Below, piece after piece: positions 1 to 11,440 of a stretch of DNA of 64,000 nucleotides. The first letter of the stretch is position 1. Each line of letters opens with the position of its first letter. The notes beneath the pieces are model-generated. The model saw only the letters and a list, made by a program, of their open reading frames with translations. It ran no database searches and was not told the origin of the DNA. The position numbers and the translations under genes are program-made. Source of the DNA: Puccinellia tenuiflora (lineage: Eukaryota; Streptophyta; Magnoliopsida; Poales; Poaceae); assembly GCA_012064385.1 (NCBI GenBank), contig QRDG01000531.1, positions 571,331 through 635,330 on the forward strand, in the 5' to 3' direction.

Positions 1-300
1 GTCTTCCGGCTTCGCGGTGCCGTTGTACTTGGGTGTATCCCTTGGGAGGGTGAATCCCCGCGGGCGGTCCGGATACGAGGCCCGAAGCAGCGATGAGCCG
101 CGATGTCTTCCTCCTCGATGATGCTAGATGCCTTGAGCGCGTCGATGCGAAGGCGTGCGTCATGGCTCGTTTCGGGCCCCAACGGTCGCAAGCGCTACTC
201 GATGGTGACCTTGTGTCCGATTCGCTCCTTGACGCTGCGGCCGGTTTGCGGCCCGTTCCGGTTGCCGTCTTCACGTCGTCCAGCCGGATCGCGGCCGTGA

Positions 301-1329
301 TCACGAGGACGCGAGCTCGCGATGAGCTCGTGGTTGCTTGTCCCTCGCCTTTCCGCGGCTTGTGGCTGACGCCTCAGCGCCTTGCTTGGACTTGCCGGCT
401 GCGTCGTAGCCTGGAGGCGGCTCATGGTGCTCCCGGCTCGCCGTCGCCTCGGTTTCGCGTTGCTGCCGGTTAGCCGCGGCGATGAGCTCCTGGACCCGGC
501 GTGCTTGTTGGCGTAGCTCCTCGCCTTGGAGATGGGGTAGTTCTGCTGCGGCCGCCTCCACAGCCTTCATGTTTTGCACCGGGTTGCTGTACTCGGGAAA
601 GACGATGTCCGAATGCTCGTGCGGCTGGCCGGCACGGTTCAGGGCACCGCCGAGATCCCCTCCTTTGCGCCTGACCTCGCTCAGCTTCTCCGTGTTGCCT
701 CTTGCCGGCTCGAAGCCGTGGACGGTGTTGTACTCGCGCATCGTGGCGTTGAGTCGGCGCTGTGTTGATGCGAGGTGAAGAGCTTTGTCGTATATCTGTT
801 GACGCATCCTCTCGAGTTCAGCCGCCGCCTTGGCTGGGTCCGCACCCGGCGCAATGGGGGTGCTTAGCAGCTCGAAGTCAGCTTCAAGGTTGCGCTGGAA
901 ACGAGAGGGTTCGCCAGCTTCATGAACAGTAACGGCGGCGTCGCCTCCTGCCACGTGCTCGACCATGTGCACCTCGGCGTAGACGTTGAGCTTGACGTCG
1001 TCGCAGTCGGCGTCGCCGGAGCTGAGGTAGCCGAAGGCGGAGTCGTCGTCACAGGTGCTGGCGTCGAAGATCGAAGGAGCCAAGCTCGAGTAGACCACCT
1101 CCGGGTACTCCTTGGCGGCGACGGCGACGTAGACGTGGAAATCGCCAAGGGTGACGACCGTGCCTCCGCTGGTGAAGCCCACGTCGGCGAAGCTCTTGGT
1201 GTTGTCGAGGACGCAGCCGATGGAGCCGATGGAGAGCACGAGGCCGGAGACGATCCGCCGATCATCTACGGTCCGGGATCCCGCGCAGAAGGTGACTCCG
1301 CTCGTCGCGAGCCCCACGGTGGGCGCCAA
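301..1329 (-). CDS. gag-like reading frame of the left-edge Gypsy element
   Basis: An open frame of 342 codons starts immediately after the LTR. Its first codon is TTG within the PBS, so the real start is probably an internal ATG or the frame is conventional read-through from the leader. The N-terminal half is hydrophobic and acidic. Residues from about 165 on form an alanine/arginine/glutamine-rich, probably coiled-coil stretch (motifs such as AKAAAELERMRQQIYDKA), and the C-terminal part is basic. This composition fits the N-terminal capsid region of Triticeae Gypsy gag proteins, but no zinc knuckle is reached before the stop at 301. Left of 301 the frame is broken, so the copy is probably defective. 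No function beyond putative particle formation can be assigned. Confidence 0.5.
   Translation of the reverse strand: MAPTVGLATSGVTFCAGSRTVDDRRIVSGLVLSIGSIGCVLDNTKSFADVGFTSGGTVVTLGDFHVYVAVAAKEYPEVVYSSLAPSIFDASTCDDDSAFGYLSSGDADCDDVKLNVYAEVHMVEHVAGGDAAVTVHEAGEPSRFQRNLEADFELLSTPIAPGADPAKAAAELERMRQQIYDKALHLASTQRRLNATMREYNTVHGFEPARGNTEKLSEVRRKGGDLGGALNRAGQPHEHSDIVFPEYSNPVQNMKAVEAAAAELPHLQGEELRQQARRVQELIAAANRQQRETEATASREHHEPPPGYDAAGKSKQGAEASATSRGKARDKQPRAHRELASS
1311..1328 (-). other. Primer-binding site of the left-edge Gypsy element
   Basis: The minus strand reads TGGCGCCCACCGTGGGGC two bases after the LTR end. This is a frequent PBS form in plant Gypsy elements, where it primes minus-strand DNA synthesis from a tRNA. 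Confidence 0.65.
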
Positions 1330-1330
1330 A

Positions 1331-2010
1331 TGTCATGGTGGATTGCACGGCATATCCATCAGAGATGGAAAGAAGGATGGGGCAGGCGACGATGGATGCT
1401 CGCGCGGGATTGGGTAACTAGCACGCAAACACACACGAGTTACCCAGGTTCAGGGCCCTCTTGTGAGGTAACACCCCTACGTCCTGCTCTTCTTGTTCTT
1501 ATTGCTTGATCACAGAATCGGGCTACAGATGCTCCTTGAGCTGTGTTCGGGTGGCAGCCGGCTGGAAGTCCTAGCCGGCTGGAGATCGAAGATGATGCTA
1601 CTTGGGTGTTCTGGTTGCTCGTGTTCCTTGCCTCACGCATGAGGCTCTAGCCCGCATTTATAGGCAGCAGGCTGGGGTTTTGGGTTACAAGGATTTTACA
1701 GGTTTGTCCCTATGACATCATCTACTTTTTGGCCGGCTAGAGCTCGCTGCCATGATTCTGCACAGGAGATGCCCGACAGGGAGTACTGTTCACCAGGAGC
1801 GGTTATACGGGCCTGGCCCACCCGTACGGAGCTGTCGGTTGGTGCGTCCGGCTCCAGCCCAGCCGGTCGCCTGTGTCCGGGTAGACGTAAGCGGCTTGAT
1901 TCAGCCGGCTGGTTCCAGGCGACACTATGCAGCCGGCACTTGTTCAACCGGCCTGTGGAATTCTGAAGGAATGGACCTCTTTGGGATATCCGGGGTTCAT
2001 ATCCCCGACA
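1331..2010 (-). repeat. 5' LTR of the left-edge Gypsy element
   Basis: A 680-bp segment bounded by TGTCATGG on the plus-strand left and CCCCGACA on the right, so it begins TG and ends CA on either strand. It directly abuts the primer-binding site. Inside it lie runs of CCGGCTGG/CCAGCCGG-type palindromes (for example around 1556-1590 and 1850-1930). The boundaries come from the TG/CA ends and PBS position, not from a second LTR copy. Confidence 0.7.
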
Positions 2011-2220
2011 GGCGGCGCGGGGTTCAGATCGTGTGCGTGACATGTAGGTGGTGTGGGGTGGGTCTCTTACGTGGGCTCGTAAGTTACCATAATGCCGCTC
2101 ATTAACATAATTAAAATTGATAATTAACCGTGTCAAATCAACGGACAAAATTAATTCGGCTGGGAGTATTGAGAAGTACTCGAAAGTACCTGCCAATCAC
2201 TGTAAAAGCGCTCATAATAA
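2011..2220. other. Short spacer without recognisable feature
   Basis: AT-rich sequence between the Gypsy LTR and the MITE. No coding signal was seen on either strand. Confidence 0.5.
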
Positions 2221-2223
2221 TTA

Positions 2224-2369
2224 GGCCCAGTTCTTTTGGCGGCTTCTCCGGGAAGCTGTCCTACCCTCAGCTTCCTGGAGAAGCTGCACCTAAAATTTAG
2301 GTAGGCTTCCAAAATGGTTTACTCTAAACTAGTTAGAAAGCCTATCTAAATTTTAGGAAGAACCGGGCC
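2224..2369. mobile_element. Tourist/Harbinger-like MITE with TTA target duplication
   Basis: A 146-bp element with terminal inverted repeats: left GGCCCAGTTCTT, right complement GGCCCGGTTCTT. It is flanked by TTA at 2221-2223 and 2370-2372. The three-base TTA/TAA duplication and GGCCC-GTT ends are typical of Tourist MITEs (PIF/Harbinger superfamily). It sits just upstream of the gene at 2902, a usual position for such elements. Confidence 0.8.
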
Positions 2370-2673
2370 TTAGCTACCATGTTGAGAATTTCCCTTGAAA
2401 AAAGGAATTACTCCATATTCGAAATTTTTTTGGTCGCGCTGTAAACTGAAAGCAATAAAATCTCTGAGCGCAGAGAATCCAGAGCCACCAAACTGGGTCC
2501 TCACCTTCCCCGTACCTCGAGCTTCCGCCGTCCCGCTTCAGAGAAAGCATCGCCGCCGACGCCTCGATCCCGCCCCGTGCCCTCGCTGCCTACGGCGTCG
2601 CCAGCTGCCGCCATCGGCGTACCCATTCTTGGTCGGTCCCCGGAAGTGAACATCGCGCGCCATTGGATCTCAG

Positions 2674-2887
2674 GTATGAGCTGGGTTTCTTTCTCAGAGT
2701 TAAATCAATCCCACTAGGGAGGGAGGGGACCTTCCCAATTTCTGGGCCAACAAGGAACGGCGGAATTAGATCGGCGCTGGCGGCCAACTGGGTACGTATG
2801 TGCCTTCTCTATTTCAGTTCTTTCCTGGGTGAATATGCATGCTCTGTTCTCCGATTTCAGCATTGAATCCGATTCCCCTGCGTGCAG
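2674..2887 (+). other. Probable 5'-UTR (leader) intron of the gene at 2902
   Basis: A good donor (CAG|GTATGAG at 2671-2680) and acceptor (GCGTGCAG|ATC ending at 2887) frame 214 bp of T-rich sequence that ends 14 bases before the ATG at 2902. Splicing is inferred; a start at the in-frame ATG 2839 would place 21 extra codons across the acceptor. Confidence 0.5.
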
Positions 2888-2901
2888 ATCCCTATATACA
2901 T

Positions 2902-3657
2902 ATGTCATTGCACGATCCGACTCGTAGAAGGAGCGCTATCCCTCGAGCGAGTATAAATATGAGTCCAGAGGAGCCTGATTTTTCATCGTATCACATCAAT
3001 CTCGGAATAAGGCGGAAAAGCCTAGACAACTTGTCGACAATCGATTGCGCCGCTAGTATGGGAATGTCGCAGGCTGCCATTGATAGCATAGGTGAGGAGG
3101 TGGGGAAGAAGAAGATGAAGAAGAAGGTTTTCCGGGTGTCGCAAGAGAAGCTAGATTATTGCCTTTCCCTGCGACCAGGACCCGTTTCGCGAAGACTGAT
3201 TGAACGGGATCCTCTAGCCGCCGCTGAGATGGAGAAACTCAAGGAACGGATGCTCGCCGAGCAGGAGAGGATGAAAAGAGAGTACGAGGCCAAAGGCTAT
3301 GCCACCTATGTAAAAGAGGTCCCCGACGATGGTGCTAGGTATGAAGGAGAGGTCACCGATGACGAGGAGGGAACGAAAGATGCAGCAGCGGTAGGAAAGA
3401 ATGCAGAGGTCATCATCGACGACAAGAAAAGGGAAGATGCATCAGCACTAAAGCAAGCAGAGGTCATCATCGACGAGAAGAAAGAGGGAATTGCATCAGT
3501 AGTAAAACAAGCAGAGGCCACCGTCGTCAAGGAGAAAGAGCAAGATGCAGCAGCAGAAGCAGAGGTCACGACAGTGAGCTCCTTTGATTTATCCTCAAGG
3601 AAAAGGCAGAAGAAGATTCCGCCCAGGTGTTGTCAAACAAGCAGGAGGTGGCGTTAA
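2902..3657 (+). CDS. Uncharacterised lysine/glutamate-rich protein with three 18-residue repeats
   Basis: A complete 251-codon frame with sustained coding character and no transposon similarity that I can see. I chose ATG 2902 because a likely leader intron ends at 2887; ATG 2839 is the in-frame alternative. From the N terminus: a basic region, a lysine cluster KKKMKKK near residues 70-76, and a charged, probably coiled-coil segment at about 108-135. Near residues 168, 186 and 204 come three near-identical 18-residue units of the form AEVIID-KK----ALKQ. The C terminus is basic (RKRQKK), possibly nuclear. There is no signal peptide or membrane segment. I do not recognise the family, so the function is unknown. 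The neighbours are a Tourist MITE upstream and unannotated DNA downstream, giving no context for its role. A stop at 3655-3657 is followed by an AT-rich putative 3' UTR. Confidence 0.65.
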   Translation: MSLHDPTRRRSAIPRASINMSPEEPDFSSYHINLGIRRKSLDNLSTIDCAASMGMSQAAIDSIGEEVGKKKMKKKVFRVSQEKLDYCLSLRPGPVSRRLIERDPLAAAEMEKLKERMLAEQERMKREYEAKGYATYVKEVPDDGARYEGEVTDDEEGTKDAAAVGKNAEVIIDDKKREDASALKQAEVIIDEKKEGIASVVKQAEATVVKEKEQDAAAEAEVTTVSSFDLSSRKRQKKIPPRCCQTSRRWR

Positions 3658-5451
3658 GAAAATAATAATGTAGAATTTTCAAGCTAGCAGCCCGGAAATA
3701 ATACTGTACGGGCTCAACATCTACTCAGTATGAAAATTATTATGAAGCAGAATAATGGGTAATACACTTCTGTTGCATTGTGGTTTGATACGGATAATAG
3801 TTTTGTTGATTGTGCTTATGAAAAAAACAGGACTATACTATTATGCATATATGATCTTAACTCGTAACTGAAGATGCGGGTTTAATAGATGAACACACAT
3901 GTTTTGAAAAGGAGAAGCGGGAGTGGAAGGTCATGTGCCGGCATCTTAAAAGGATCTTTGTCTGTGGTATTCCAGAATACAAAGAAATCCTTTTGTATAC
4001 CTCATTTGTACTTTTAGGTACGAGAGAAGGGATACCAAACAAACATTATTCAGTATGTAGCCTAGTGAACATGAATGAGTGCAGGGAAGTAAACTGGGTT
4101 TGTACAATTTAGGAAAGCACACTACTCTACCGTGTGCTACAACATGGTTCAAAGAGGGGAAGGGGTGGCATGTATATTTATTTACTAGATTCGAACGGCT
4201 CGCCGCGTGGCGCTTGTTGCTTCTTTGAGTTACTTGCCCGTGGTTACCACCATTTACACAGATCACTTGAAGGAAATTTATATTCATATGAATTTGAACA
4301 CAGTTATACTTCCTTAGGCAACATGAAGAAGAAAGCAATGATGAAGCACACGTAGTTCAGTTTCAGGAATTCTCAAACGATGAAAAAACTAAACTTCGCA
4401 GGTCTCAACTCACACGGACTACCACCGAGCTTTATGAGAACTGAACAAATAATCTATCGTTAACCGGTTCGATGTACTTTAAATATATTGTTGCCTTGTT
4501 TAAAATTTGTATGGCTATATTCCCGCGTCGGTCAAAACAAAAGAAAATCTTGTTCGTAATGACATTTTGATGAATTCTTTAATGTAGAGCATACAAATTC
4601 TAAATAAAATCCACTCCCTAACTATGAGCATACACAGATACAAACGGCACGGCTCGCCGCGCGGCACTTGTTGGTTCATTTAATTTTTTGCCCATAATTG
4701 TCACATTTTATACAGATTATTAAAAAGATGGTTTATATCCATATGTATAAGCAAAATAGGATGGCAAAAAGATGGTTATATCCATATATATAAGCAAAAT
4801 AGGATGGTAATTTTTTGCGCACCACATGTAATTTCTTTTAATATTTTGCCCGTAATTCTCATATATTATATTGGTTACTAAGAAGATGGTCACTATCAGA
4901 AAATATAAGATAAACAAATAGTTAAGAATCATTATACACAAATGATTCTCATAGAGCACACATGTCGAGAATCTAAAAACAAAACCGGAGATGGTTGAGC
5001 ACCATGTTCTACAACTAATTCCTGCATAATTATACACAAATGACTATAAGAACAGGGGTCACTCAGTTGCTAAAACCAAATAGTCAAGGACAACACTTAG
5101 TGATTTTACACAAAATCACAGAAGCAACCACAGATGGCGAAAGTTGGGAGATATATTACAATGGGTTCGTCTATGATAAGGCAGATGACAACATGATGAA
5201 ACTGTGAGGAATAGTATAGGCCACACAATCAACGAAGGGTAAATAAGTTCAATCCATGTTGTACTACACAACCCAACATCAATACATAAAAGCACCACAT
5301 GTTCAATTAGAACTAACACGGTCATAAGGTTATTACAAACAAACTTAACAGGAGTCGCATGGCGATCAAGATGAACTTAGTCTAGGCACCAAGTGCACAC
5401 CCTTGCCACAAACAACATAACGTCAAAGGGGAAGGTCAACCAGGTTCATCG
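3658..5451. other. 3' flank and intergenic DNA, no gene seen
   Basis: AT-rich sequence with short spurious frames only. A phrase resembling GGCTCGCCGCG-GGC followed by TTTGCCC recurs in degenerate form near 4197, 4651 and 4845, suggesting an old decayed repeat family. Confidence 0.4.
4721..4808. repeat. Two-copy tandem repeat, about 50 bp unit
   Basis: The phrase AAAAAGATGGTT-TATATCC followed by ATA-TATAAGCAAAATAGG occurs twice in direct succession with a few differences. Confidence 0.7.
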
Positions 5452-5521
5452 TCACCGACCTCCAGCAGATGTAGGATCATTCAAAAGTATGTCAATCATG
5501 GCCAGCATGGAAGCAGCATTT
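5452..5521 (-). other. Candidate terminal coding exon
   Basis: On the minus strand an acceptor (TTGTTCCAG at 5522-5530) opens a 70-bp exon. It encodes a regular, hydrophobic-acidic peptide (AASMLAMIDILLNDPTSAGG plus R) and ends in TGA at 5452-5454. The composition is protein-like, but the gene family is not recognised. Confidence 0.4.
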
Positions 5522-8330
5522 CTGGAACAAATTCACATTTAGAACAAAATAACCCTGCAAGATGGTGCATCTAGTCAGGCACACCAGGTCTAACAGGTTT
5601 GAGGAGTGTATATATCATTCATGCCTGACGTAACCTGGAGCATTCTTTCCCCTGGTGACCAGCCACAACTTGCATATATTGTGTTCTATGCGTCTCTTTA
5701 TCCCTCTGATTAGGACGTGTAAAATATCCCAAGTAACATCCTAGTGATTCATTGGTATAGCATATGATTCCTAGAGAACTACATGGTACAGAGAAATGAG
5801 ATCATATTTTTATTTTAACAATATGTTTGAAATCGCTGGTTAGCATATCAATAAATTTGGCCCAATTGAGGACCATGGTACAGAAGATATAAATTGATTG
5901 AAAATCAACAATGATTTGGTGATTTTTCCTAGAGGCAAACAATGATTGATTATTATCTTAATTTCTTTGCCTAAACACAGAAAGGCAGAAAAGGGAAGAA
6001 TCCGTGCTACACTTAAAACCTGAATATACACATAAGAGAAACTAAATGATGCATGTGTCTAGCCCTTATGTAAGAGACAAAATCCCTGGACTAAATTATG
6101 TTTAAGAACTGAAGAAATTATGAATTGTCAAAAAAGGAAAAGAGCAAGGGCATCCTCAATCCTCGGAGTAACAGACTATTTTTTGTGCAGGGTATCATGT
6201 TGACATCATTAACTGATCCTTCCAAATAAGTGAACTTCATTAACTGATCCTTCCAAATATAGGCAGTAGTTAATGGGCACACAGACGCAATAGGAAAACA
6301 ACTGTACATCCAGCACAACAAACATCAGTCAACAGTTTGTAAACAACAAAAGCAAGCACATATAACCACACTAACTAACCACACTAACCAATCAATGAAT
6401 CAGAGGACGGGAGCAAACCTGAAGACAACATGGCAACCTCAACACCTCCGCTAGCAACCAACATACCTAGCAGCGCATGCAGCAATGGGATTAAGCTTGC
6501 ACATGCATGCTAAAATCAATTTTATCTCACCAGTCATAACAATTCATTGGCAAAGAAAGCAAGCGAACTTGGAAAGAGATCTGAGGACAGAGAACACCAG
6601 TAGTTGAAGATGCATATTGCTAGAATCATCAGGCTTAAAAATCTGCAATTTTCTAACGATGCATTTTATATAATACCACGTTTCCTGTTACTCAAACATC
6701 ACTATAGAAAAGCGTCACAGAGAAAAGAAAATATATTGACGAAATACGAAAGAAAATGAAATGCGGTCACAAAACTCGCTAAAAGAACTATCCATTCATG
6801 GTCATGGATTAGTTCACAAGGATAAGGGAGTTTAATTTCTCATTCTTAGGTCCTCATTCTAGCTTGCATTTTAACCATTCAGTACAAAAGCATAAGAAGA
6901 TGATACCATTTAATACAAAAGCATAAAAATATGGTACTGGCATTCAGGCCATCTATTTCTTAGCAAGCTGATAAGAATACCATATTTTTATGGCATGTGA
7001 CAATTGTCACAGGTTCAGGTCCAGACTCCAGAGGCTGTAGCTGTCCTCACCTACAAACTAATAATATTATACCTCTTACGAAGAAATCATCTATCGAAAA
7101 AAGTGAGGCATGACTAAGCCGAGCACTCCCTAAACTGAGGATTCCGGCAGCGCATTGTTGAAGGAAAGAAAATGGAAATAGTCAACTATAGGATCAAAAT
7201 AAAATGCCGCCACCTGACCAAAAATCCATAAAAGGACACTGAAAGATGGGTAAAAACAATTGGGATAATCCCATGTTTTAGCAGGCAACAAACCTGCAAG
7301 AGTATGACTATATGTATGCCAAGGGTAAGCTATCGCTTAGCAACATCTAAAGATGCAAACAAACTTATGTAAAAATCCTTCATACACAGCTCAACGCTCA
7401 TGATTTTTTTACTGGAACAATTAATTATACTTTTGTGAGAACTAAATATCCATACAAGGGGTGAATTAGTCATATGCACATGAACCTACAAAATAATGTA
7501 ACCCAGCAGCTTGCATTATCTAAAGATGTAAATAAAAAAAATAACCAGGTTGCCCTGGCAAGCAGCAATTTGGTATGAACATGCCTAAACCAAAACATCA
7601 CCTCCTAAGATAAGATAAGTTACACATGCAAAAAATGCAAGTAAGAAATATATAATTGATTGGAAGCTGTGACTATCCAAAGCAAAATTATACCATCAAG
7701 AGAAATTTAATGGAGCAGAAATATTATGTAAATTGACGTGCACACAAAGAAGAACAATAAAACCCGAGTATGCAAAAGCAGAGCAAAAAGCGCATGACAC
7801 CAAGGCTCATTATAGAATGCTTCACCTCAAAGAGGCAAGTGGCCTTAAATAAGTGTGGAAGATGAGTACAAAATAAAAAAAATGCTTACTGAAATTAAAC
7901 ATGAACTCTCCTTGATTTTTTGTACAGAGCATAACTAAGCCTAGTATGATAAAACTATGTGATCATACAACATGATAATGCATTTTTTTCTTAACTCATC
8001 CTGCACTGAAAAGCAACATAAGATTTTCTCAGAAACACAACTAATTGAAGTTGAATAAACAGCAGAATCTCCACGACAAAGAGCATATTTACCCATATAT
8101 ACATATATGCACTTCAATTAAATTACTATTATGCACCATAAAACGACACTAAATGATTTATCTAACCCAAAAAACATTCATCCATTTTCCACAGGTCTAA
8201 CCCAAAAAACATTCATCAACCAATAGGAAATATAACACCTGAAATTTAACCCTAGAATAATTTTAAAATATACTATTATTACTGATACGAAGAAATCATC
8301 ACCTGAATAATAAAACATGGTTAAACTCAC
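5522..8330. other. Featureless AT-rich stretch, probably intronic
   Basis: No convincing exon, RNA gene or transposon end was seen apart from short direct repeats such as AACCCAAAAAACATTCATC at about 8166 and 8200. Confidence 0.35.
6216..6260. repeat. Two-copy direct repeat
   Basis: CATTAACTGATCCTTCCAAA occurs twice, about 31 bp apart, within otherwise featureless intron-like DNA. Confidence 0.7.
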
Positions 8331-8370
8331 CACTTTAGGGGTGCTCGGTGAATCTTCCACTTGGTGCATC
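8331..8370 (-). other. Candidate small exon
   Basis: The minus strand shows TTGTGTTTTAG|GATGCACC at the left border and AAAGTG|GTGAGT at the right, both strong plant splice signals, around 40 bp. A related phrase (AAGTGGAAGATTCAC) recurs near 10495, so the exon may belong to a duplicated set. Confidence 0.4.
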
Positions 8371-8552
8371 CTAAAACACAACGGTTAGAGGTTATATTAT
8401 TTTCAGATGAGATGGCTCGCTGGGCTCTATATGAAGTCAACAATACAATGAAACCCAACAAACAAAATGGCAACTTACAGATGCATATTTCCAGGCTACT
8501 AAACAAATAAGGGCATCCTCACTACTAGAAAGATCAAACATTGCTACTTTAC

Positions 8553-8624
8553 CTCATCAAGAAGCTTAGTCATCCCTTGTCCTGCTTCAACCGCAACCGT
8601 CCAATGCGTTTTCAAGACAACCAT
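8553..8624 (-). other. Candidate exon with possible start codon
   Basis: From an ATG at 8624 the minus strand encodes a 24-residue peptide (MVVLKTHWTVAVEAGQGM followed by TKLLDE) and then meets a donor (GAG|GTAAAG). It joins in phase to the exon at 8331 but would then stop after about 12 residues, so a short ORF or a decayed gene is possible. Confidence 0.35.
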
Positions 8625-8800
8625 GGTGAAGAAGCCACACACAATTAGAGAAAACTTGCCTATGAAGATCACCACAATTTCATAAGAGTAACATGGTATA
8701 AATCATTGCCTTGTTTAATTAGAAACTATAAAAAAAGGGGACGTCGTGATTGAGGAATAATGAAGTTTCATGTAGTCAATTACAGAATGAGGTCCTCTAT

Positions 8801-9182
8801 TGTTAGAAGTAATCTTGTCATATCTATGCATGAAGCTTTTGGGTGCATGAAGTATCCAGGATATGTAGGGAGAACTCTAGAATTAGGAATGTTCTAGAGT
8901 AAGATATTTAGGAGTAGTATGAAATATCTAGAGTTTGTAGAGTATTCTAGAAGTATGGTGTAGGGTTTGGATTGTGCCACATGGCAACAATCTAAAGGGT
9001 CATGTACAAGTATAAATAGGGGTACCACCCCTCCCATGTAACCAAGCTTGTAAGCCAAGATGTAGCCTCAAGCATATGTATGAATATACAGAGCATATAT
9101 GTGGTCTGTCATATATGCATATGTGTTAGTGTGTGTGAAGCACAACCTTATCAGAAGGAAGCTAAGTGATTTAGCTCCAACA
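8801..9182 (+). mobile_element. Solo LTR of a small Copia-like element
   Basis: A 382-bp segment starts TGTTAGAAG and ends CTCCAACA (TG...CA), flanked by a perfect 5-bp duplication TCTAT at 8796-8800 and 9183-9187. A TATA box (GTATAAATAGGGG, near 9009-9022) and downstream T/G-rich sequence give the plus orientation. No internal domain is present, so it is a solo LTR left by LTR-LTR recombination or a very short element. The Copia assignment is an inference from the TGTT/AACA ends and compact LTR. Confidence 0.85.
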
Positions 9183-9187
9183 TCTAT

Positions 9188-10991
9188 TTGTATAGTTTTG
9201 TTGTTAGTGATCTCGAACATACTGTAATCAATTCAAGGATGGGATGTACATGCTCTATATATAAAGTTCAGCTATTAGTTATCTGAAACAAATCAACACA
9301 TAAGCTCAACGATCAGAGGGTGACTGAAACGCATGACCTCAAATCCATGTGGTCAACCGAGCATAGAAAGGGAAAATGTGCAGATCAAAGAGCACAAGAA
9401 AATAATAATTTCGTATCTTGTAGCAGCCCCTGAATAGTATTTCCAGGCCAGACCTAAACCTAATACATCCCTATAGTATATAAATCCCAGCATGGAAATC
9501 TATAATGCAGTGCTCACAGCGAGGCAAACATCATTAAAACTAAACCCTTGCTGAAACCTTTTATAGGAAATGGCATGCCAATTTAGCAAGGGCCAAAGAG
9601 AGAGACCTGATAGTCAAAACACATATGACGTTGGCGCTAAGAACTGGATGCTGGGAGTTGAAGTGCAGCGGAGCATCACACAACCAAACATGAATCATCC
9701 GTCCGGTCAAAGGACATCGTTAGGCAAATATACACAATAGGTAGAATTCATGCATACCAACAGAAAGGACAAAATGGGTTATCCACCTGCTGACCAATGA
9801 GCCTTTGGGAAACAGACACGGCAAGAAGCCCAGCGATACCTGTTTGGTACCTACAGAAGGTAAAGAACATGCTGACCCAGTGGAGGGAGGTGCAGAGGAA
9901 GACGTAGCTCCTCCTGAACCTCCCCTGTCGTCAGCTCACACCATATTCATTGATCCGTCTAATTTCTTTCCGAGCTGCCACAAGAAGAAGGGATCCTGAG
10001 AGAGAGCTCCTGTTTATGACAGTCAGGAGTCCTCGATTATTGCAATGAAACTGAAATTATGCAGAGAATAAAAGTACGATGTTGTATTATGTCAATCAGG
10101 GAAACACCTCAATAGTGGCTTTCTTCAAAAGGGTTCATATATAAAAAATGTTTACAGTATATTGTATACAACAATTATGAAGAGCATGTCAAGATGAAAA
10201 AGAAGGTTACCCTCACAATTGAAGTGGTAGTTGGTGATTCACTGACCCTCTAGCTCCATCCTTCTTCTCAATACAACATTAGAAAGGGCTGAACAACAGA
10301 TAAGAACACAATACACCTTAAGAAATGTACTCTTATAAAACCACTAAAGGAATCAATCTTCAGGTCATCACACATCAATACTGTATGCAATCAACCTTCT
10401 ATTGTTAAAACAAATAAAATAGGCAAATGATCATATGCAAACAAAACAGAGGAAGAACCAGTGACTTTAGTTTTTCTCAGTTAGTGAATCTTCCACTTGC
10501 TGTCTCCACATCACATTCACGGCGCTTAGCTGAAAGAATTTATAAAATGGTAAAAGGTTGTCCACAATCCAAAAAAGTGATTTCTAGATGAACTCATTAT
10601 AAAATGAAACCTAGCCCATGCTAAGAAAACCGGATTATATGTTAATAATAAAATCCACCTTCATGCGATTTAGCAACATCTTGAGTTTCTTTCTCAATTA
10701 ACTGACAACTCTAGATAAGTTTACATGCTGAAACTCCAAAGAAAATTATTCAAGCTTGAGACAATGAATAAATCACATCTCACTGAAAGAAGAAAAAAAT
10801 GTTTCACGTTCATGCAACAACCCCTGCATACGCACTGTCCACATGAGTCTGAAGTATATAAATATGAAGTCATATATTGAGCTAATTAATTTTCACACAC
10901 GGCCATAGCACACATCACGTAGAGGCCAAAAAGACGCTGCCTGCATCTAAAAGAGAAATTGAAAAATAATGGGAAAGTTGAGAGAGATTAC
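9188..10991. other. Intron-like DNA with one weak plus-strand ORF
   Basis: No convincing gene. A plus-strand open stretch at 9805-9999 begins with TTG rather than ATG and ends with a lysine-rich tail; it shows no recognised domain and may be chance. Confidence 0.3.
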
Positions 10992-11060
10992 CAGGTCGGT
11001 GTGCTGCTGCCTCCCTGCGTGCTCCCCCTTGCCACCGGTCGGTGCGCTTAGGACGTCATT
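10992..11060 (-). other. Candidate internal exon, 23 codons
   Basis: On the minus strand AATTTTTAG|AATGACG and GACCTG|GTAATC bound exactly 69 bp (phase 0). It encodes a hydrophilic Gly/Gln/His-rich peptide beginning NDVLSAPTGGKGEH. This is the clearest exon candidate in the putative transcription unit. Confidence 0.45.
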
Positions 11061-11440
11061 CTAAAAATTGACCGCAAATATTGGTTATGGGTCTCAAAGC
11101 AAAATATACACAGAATGAAAAGTGACATATTCTCTCTGTTAAATAAAGGGCCGCACCACACAAGCATGGTATAAATTTCTTCTTGCAAGCTAGATTACAT
11201 ATCCCTATATTTAAAAAATGGGCCTACTGCATTCTTTCTTTTCTTACATAACCAGACAGACAATGAACCTGTAAGCAATCTAGAAACTACACAATCTAAA
11301 GACCACTGACCTAGCAATCCAGCAACTGTGCAATCTAAAAAACCTATACCCACAGCCATCAAACACGGTGGGCAAAACAAAACGTTTTTTTGACCTGGGA
11401 GCTGCCTCTACCTCTACGCATCACCACCCAATGGGGAAAT

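Larger units (their letters stand above)
1..2010 (-). mobile_element. 5' part of a Gypsy LTR retrotransposon, running off the left edge
   Basis: Read on the minus strand this is an LTR (1331-2010), a primer-binding site just downstream and then a gag-like reading frame. The 3' half, including pol, would lie left of base 1. The LTR ends are TGTC and GACA, and the first LTR bases TGTCGGGGATAT are common in Triticeae Gypsy LTRs. The target-site duplication cannot be tested because the other end is absent. The superfamily is inferred from LTR style and gag composition, since no reverse transcriptase is in the window. Confidence 0.75.

Noticed and set aside
9805..9999. Plus-strand 64-codon frame as a small gene
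   Set aside because: Starts with TTG, lacks a promoter and has no recognised domain; kept only as a weak note.
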